Positions 5,886 to 7,908 of a stretch of 7,908 bases of DNA are shown piece by piece. Position 1 is the first letter of the stretch; each line of letters begins with the position of its first letter. The stretch comes from JALOOE01 sp964423545 (GTDB lineage Bacteria; Chloroflexota; Anaerolineae; CG2-30-64-16): assembly GCA_964423545.1 (NCBI GenBank), contig CAYRFV010000264.1, positions 1-7,908 on the forward strand, given 5' to 3'. The notes under the pieces are model-generated. The model had not been told where the DNA came from and did not search any database. It worked only from the letters and a program-made list of their open reading frames with translations. Both the position numbers and the translations under genes were made by a program.

Positions 5886-7908
5886 TCACGCCACGTAGCG
5901 CGAGTCGCTCGGTGCCTCGTCCAGCTTCAATCCCATGTCCTCATCGTAAGCGGTCTCCTGCAGCAGGACGTACCAGCCCGATGGGTCTCCATGATGGGTC
6001 TTCACCTCCTCGCAGATATCCTGCAACGAGCCTCTGATGTGCCCCCGGACGGCCACCGTGAGCGAACGCGCCTCGCGAAACCATCTGGCGGTGATTCCTT
6101 CACTGCGTATCCGTTCCGTCAGTCGCTTGAAGGTTGGCTTTTGCGGCGCATACGATACGAGCACATTGGCGCCTGTCCCATCGATCCAGCGGTACTTCTC
6201 GGCCGTCCCAATGAAATCCAAGCCAGTGATCGCTTCGTCCAGCCCTCTAGCGATTCTCTGTTCTGGCTTGTCCACTTCGTAGTACTTCCTGAAATACTCC
6301 TGCACGACCTTCGGATCGAGTATGTCGAGTTCAGGCTGGCTCTTGAGCATCCCAGAAAGTGTGACGGCTGCGTGCTCGTAGTCGTTGGATGGATAGAGGC
6401 TTTCCTCCATCGGCGGACGGAACACGCGCACTATGCCGGCGGTCAGCCTGCCCTCACGATTGCAGCGACCGGCGGCCTGAGCGATGGCGTCCAGCGGGGC
6501 CAACGCGCGCCAGACCACGGGAAAGTCAATGTCAACGCCAGCCTCCACGCACTGCGTCGAGATTAACCGGCAGGCTAGGCCGTCCTGCAAACTGCGCCTG
6601 ACGCCAGCCAGGACCTGCAATCGATGCGCCGGACACATGTTGGTGGAGAGATGATAGGTTCCCTCCAGCGTGCGTTCCCGCACTCGACTAAAAAGGTCAG
6701 CCGCATGTCGCCGCAGATTGACGATGACGAGCGCCTGCTTCTGCTCCGCAACGGCATCTGCCAATGCGTCCCAAGCCGTTGTCTCCTTCGGCCACTCAAC
6801 CTGAACACGACGAGCTCGCTCAAAGAGCCTCAACTCGTTGCTGACGATTTCCCGGGGCCGCCAACCTGCCACGCTGCGGCGCTTCTGCCCCTCGGCTCGC
6901 GTGTAAACCATTTCTAGCGCTGGCTGAGTGGCTGTAGAAAAGAGAACTGATGCGCCGTAGCTCGACTGCAGGTGCGAGAGCGCGGCCAATGTCGGCAGCA
7001 TTAGGCGCACCGGTATGGTTTGAGCTTCATCGAGCATCACGACCGAATGGGCCAGGCGGTGCAACTTGCGGCAGTCACTGGGGCGGTTCGCAAAGAGCGA
7101 CTCGAAGAAGCGCACCGTCGTGGTCAGTATGATCGGCGCATCCCAGTTTGCTGCAAGCAGCCGTACGGGATCCGGCTTATAATCGCGATCTTCGCTTCCG
7201 CTCTTCTCCTCCGGCTCGCCCGCCAAGCTGTGATCCTGCAACACGTAACCGGGCGGCATGACCGAGAATACGCTCTCATACACCTGGGCCGACTGGTCGA
7301 TGATGCTGAGGTAAGGCAGAACGACGATGATTCGTCGCAAGCCATGGGTCAACGCGTGCTTCAGGGCGAAGCTCAGCATTGCCAGCGTCTTGCCCGCGCC
7401 GGTGGGCGCAGTGAGGGTGAATAGACCAGGCGGCAGCGACGCAGCGTCCAGACATGCCTGTGTCAGGTCGTTGCGCAACGCCAACATCTCGGTGGCCGCG
7501 CCCCGACTGGCAGCCTGCTCCCGAATGCTGCGAAGATGCGTCTCAAGGAGTTGCAGGCCGTATTGAGGCGCCAGCGCTGGCCCACCCTCGCGTACGCGAT
7601 AGCCTTGCGGGCCTTCATCGAAATGCGCTTCTGTTGCCAGGTAATCGGCGTCCACCAGCGCCGAGAATAGCATCCTGGCATCGAGCATGGCAGCTTCGTA
7701 CATCTGGGCCTGGCCATGTTTCGGCAATCGCGACTCAGTAGCGACTGGCCAGATTCCCCCCTCAGTTTCGTACCGCGCAACCAGAGTCGATACACTGGTC
7801 GAGGCGTAGCGTCGGCCATCTCTCTGAGGTGTGTCCATCCTGACGCGAGCCTTGAGCTCGCTGGTGTTCGCGCTCTGTAATCCGCCGTGATGGCCTTCGA
7901 TTGCCAGC
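5886..7908 (-). CDS. cas3: Cas3 HD nuclease/helicase, subtype I-C (5' partial)
   Basis: Effector nuclease-helicase of type I interference. Cascade recruits it to the R-loop, where it unwinds and degrades the target DNA. The first in-frame ATG is at 7838, but the frame stays open for another 23 codons to the window edge, and those codons include LAIEGHHGGL, an HD-domain signature of Cas3. The ATG at 7838 is therefore internal and the real start lies outside. Numbering from that ATG (650 residues): LVDADYLATE, the end of the HD domain, about 61-70; Walker A APTGAGKT 144-151; motif II DEAQ 270-273; motif III STATQP 301-306; motif V CVEAGVDIDF 430-439; motif VI AQAAGRCNREG 453-463. All core SF2 helicase motifs are present; DEAQ in place of DEAH/DExH is, from memory, common in I-C Cas3. 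Roughly 100 N-terminal residues are probably missing. It stops 22 bp before cas5c. Identification is secure; HD metal-site completeness cannot be judged here. Confidence 0.97.
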   Translation of the reverse strand, partial: LAIEGHHGGLQSANTSELKARVRMDTPQRDGRRYASTSVSTLVARYETEGGIWPVATESRLPKHGQAQMYEAAMLDARMLFSALVDADYLATEAHFDEGPQGYRVREGGPALAPQYGLQLLETHLRSIREQAASRGAATEMLALRNDLTQACLDAASLPPGLFTLTAPTGAGKTLAMLSFALKHALTHGLRRIIVVLPYLSIIDQSAQVYESVFSVMPPGYVLQDHSLAGEPEEKSGSEDRDYKPDPVRLLAANWDAPIILTTTVRFFESLFANRPSDCRKLHRLAHSVVMLDEAQTIPVRLMLPTLAALSHLQSSYGASVLFSTATQPALEMVYTRAEGQKRRSVAGWRPREIVSNELRLFERARRVQVEWPKETTAWDALADAVAEQKQALVIVNLRRHAADLFSRVRERTLEGTYHLSTNMCPAHRLQVLAGVRRSLQDGLACRLISTQCVEAGVDIDFPVVWRALAPLDAIAQAAGRCNREGRLTAGIVRVFRPPMEESLYPSNDYEHAAVTLSGMLKSQPELDILDPKVVQEYFRKYYEVDKPEQRIARGLDEAITGLDFIGTAEKYRWIDGTGANVLVSYAPQKPTFKRLTERIRSEGITARWFREARSLTVAVRGHIRGSLQDICEEVKTHHGDPSGWYVLLQETAYDEDMGLKLDEAPSDSRYVA

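Noticed and set aside
5802..6566. 254-codon plus-strand open frame antisense to cas3/cas5c
   Set aside because: It covers parts of two well-identified genes on the other strand and shows no family features.
7027..7030. DEAQ in place of DEAH/DExH in Cas3 motif II as a possible inactivating change
   Set aside because: The Asp-Glu pair that binds Mg-ATP is intact, and a Gln at the last position is, to my knowledge, common in Cas3 of this subtype.

Overview
This window is a canonical subtype I-C (formerly Dvulg/Csd) CRISPR-Cas operon, with every gene on the minus strand. Read in transcription order from the right edge, it contains cas3 (5' end cut off by the window), cas5c, cas8c with a likely internal cas11c, cas7c, cas4, cas1 and cas2. 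A non-coding stretch of about 235 bp lies downstream of cas2, where the CRISPR leader is expected. No CRISPR repeat or spacer is visible in the window, and the operon promoter is also outside it, to the right of position 7908.

The DNA is GC-rich, the coding density is typical of bacteria, and the ribosome-binding sites are strong Shine-Dalgarno (SD) sequences; one matches the 16S rRNA 3' end over 11 nt. This suits a bacterium, most likely a proteobacterium, but nothing here fixes the taxon. No transposase, integrase, tRNA or other mobility marker is visible. All seven cas reading frames look intact.

Layout. (1) 5886-7908: cas3, the HD nuclease/helicase; the reading frame stays open to the right edge and shows a GHHGGL motif just upstream of the first in-frame ATG, so the gene continues beyond the window. 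(2) 5153-5863: cas5c, the pre-crRNA processing subunit. (3) 3303-5147: cas8c, the large subunit, with an SD plus ATG at 3704 that should yield a separate 133-aa Cas11c from the same frame. (4) 2294-3301: cas7c, the backbone subunit. (5) 2242-2293: a 52-bp gap holding an 8-bp inverted repeat, at the boundary between the interference and adaptation modules. (6) 1582-2241 cas4, 557-1585 cas1 and 236-526 cas2: the spacer-acquisition module. (7) 1-235: putative leader with two strong, adjacent inverted repeats.

How the parts work together (known for subtype I-C): Cas5c replaces Cas6 and cuts the array transcript. Cas5c, Cas7c, Cas8c and Cas11c then assemble on the crRNA into Cascade, which finds PAM-flanked targets and recruits Cas3 to unwind and degrade them. 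Cas4, Cas1 and Cas2 select, trim and integrate new spacers at the leader end of the array. The genes are packed with gaps of 1-52 bp or a 4-bp overlap, and several SDs lie inside the end of the preceding gene, which suggests one polycistronic mRNA with coupled translation. The system is well known. The points worth a second look are the internal Cas11c start, the structured region after cas2, the hairpin before cas4 and the absence of a repeat within 235 bp of cas2.
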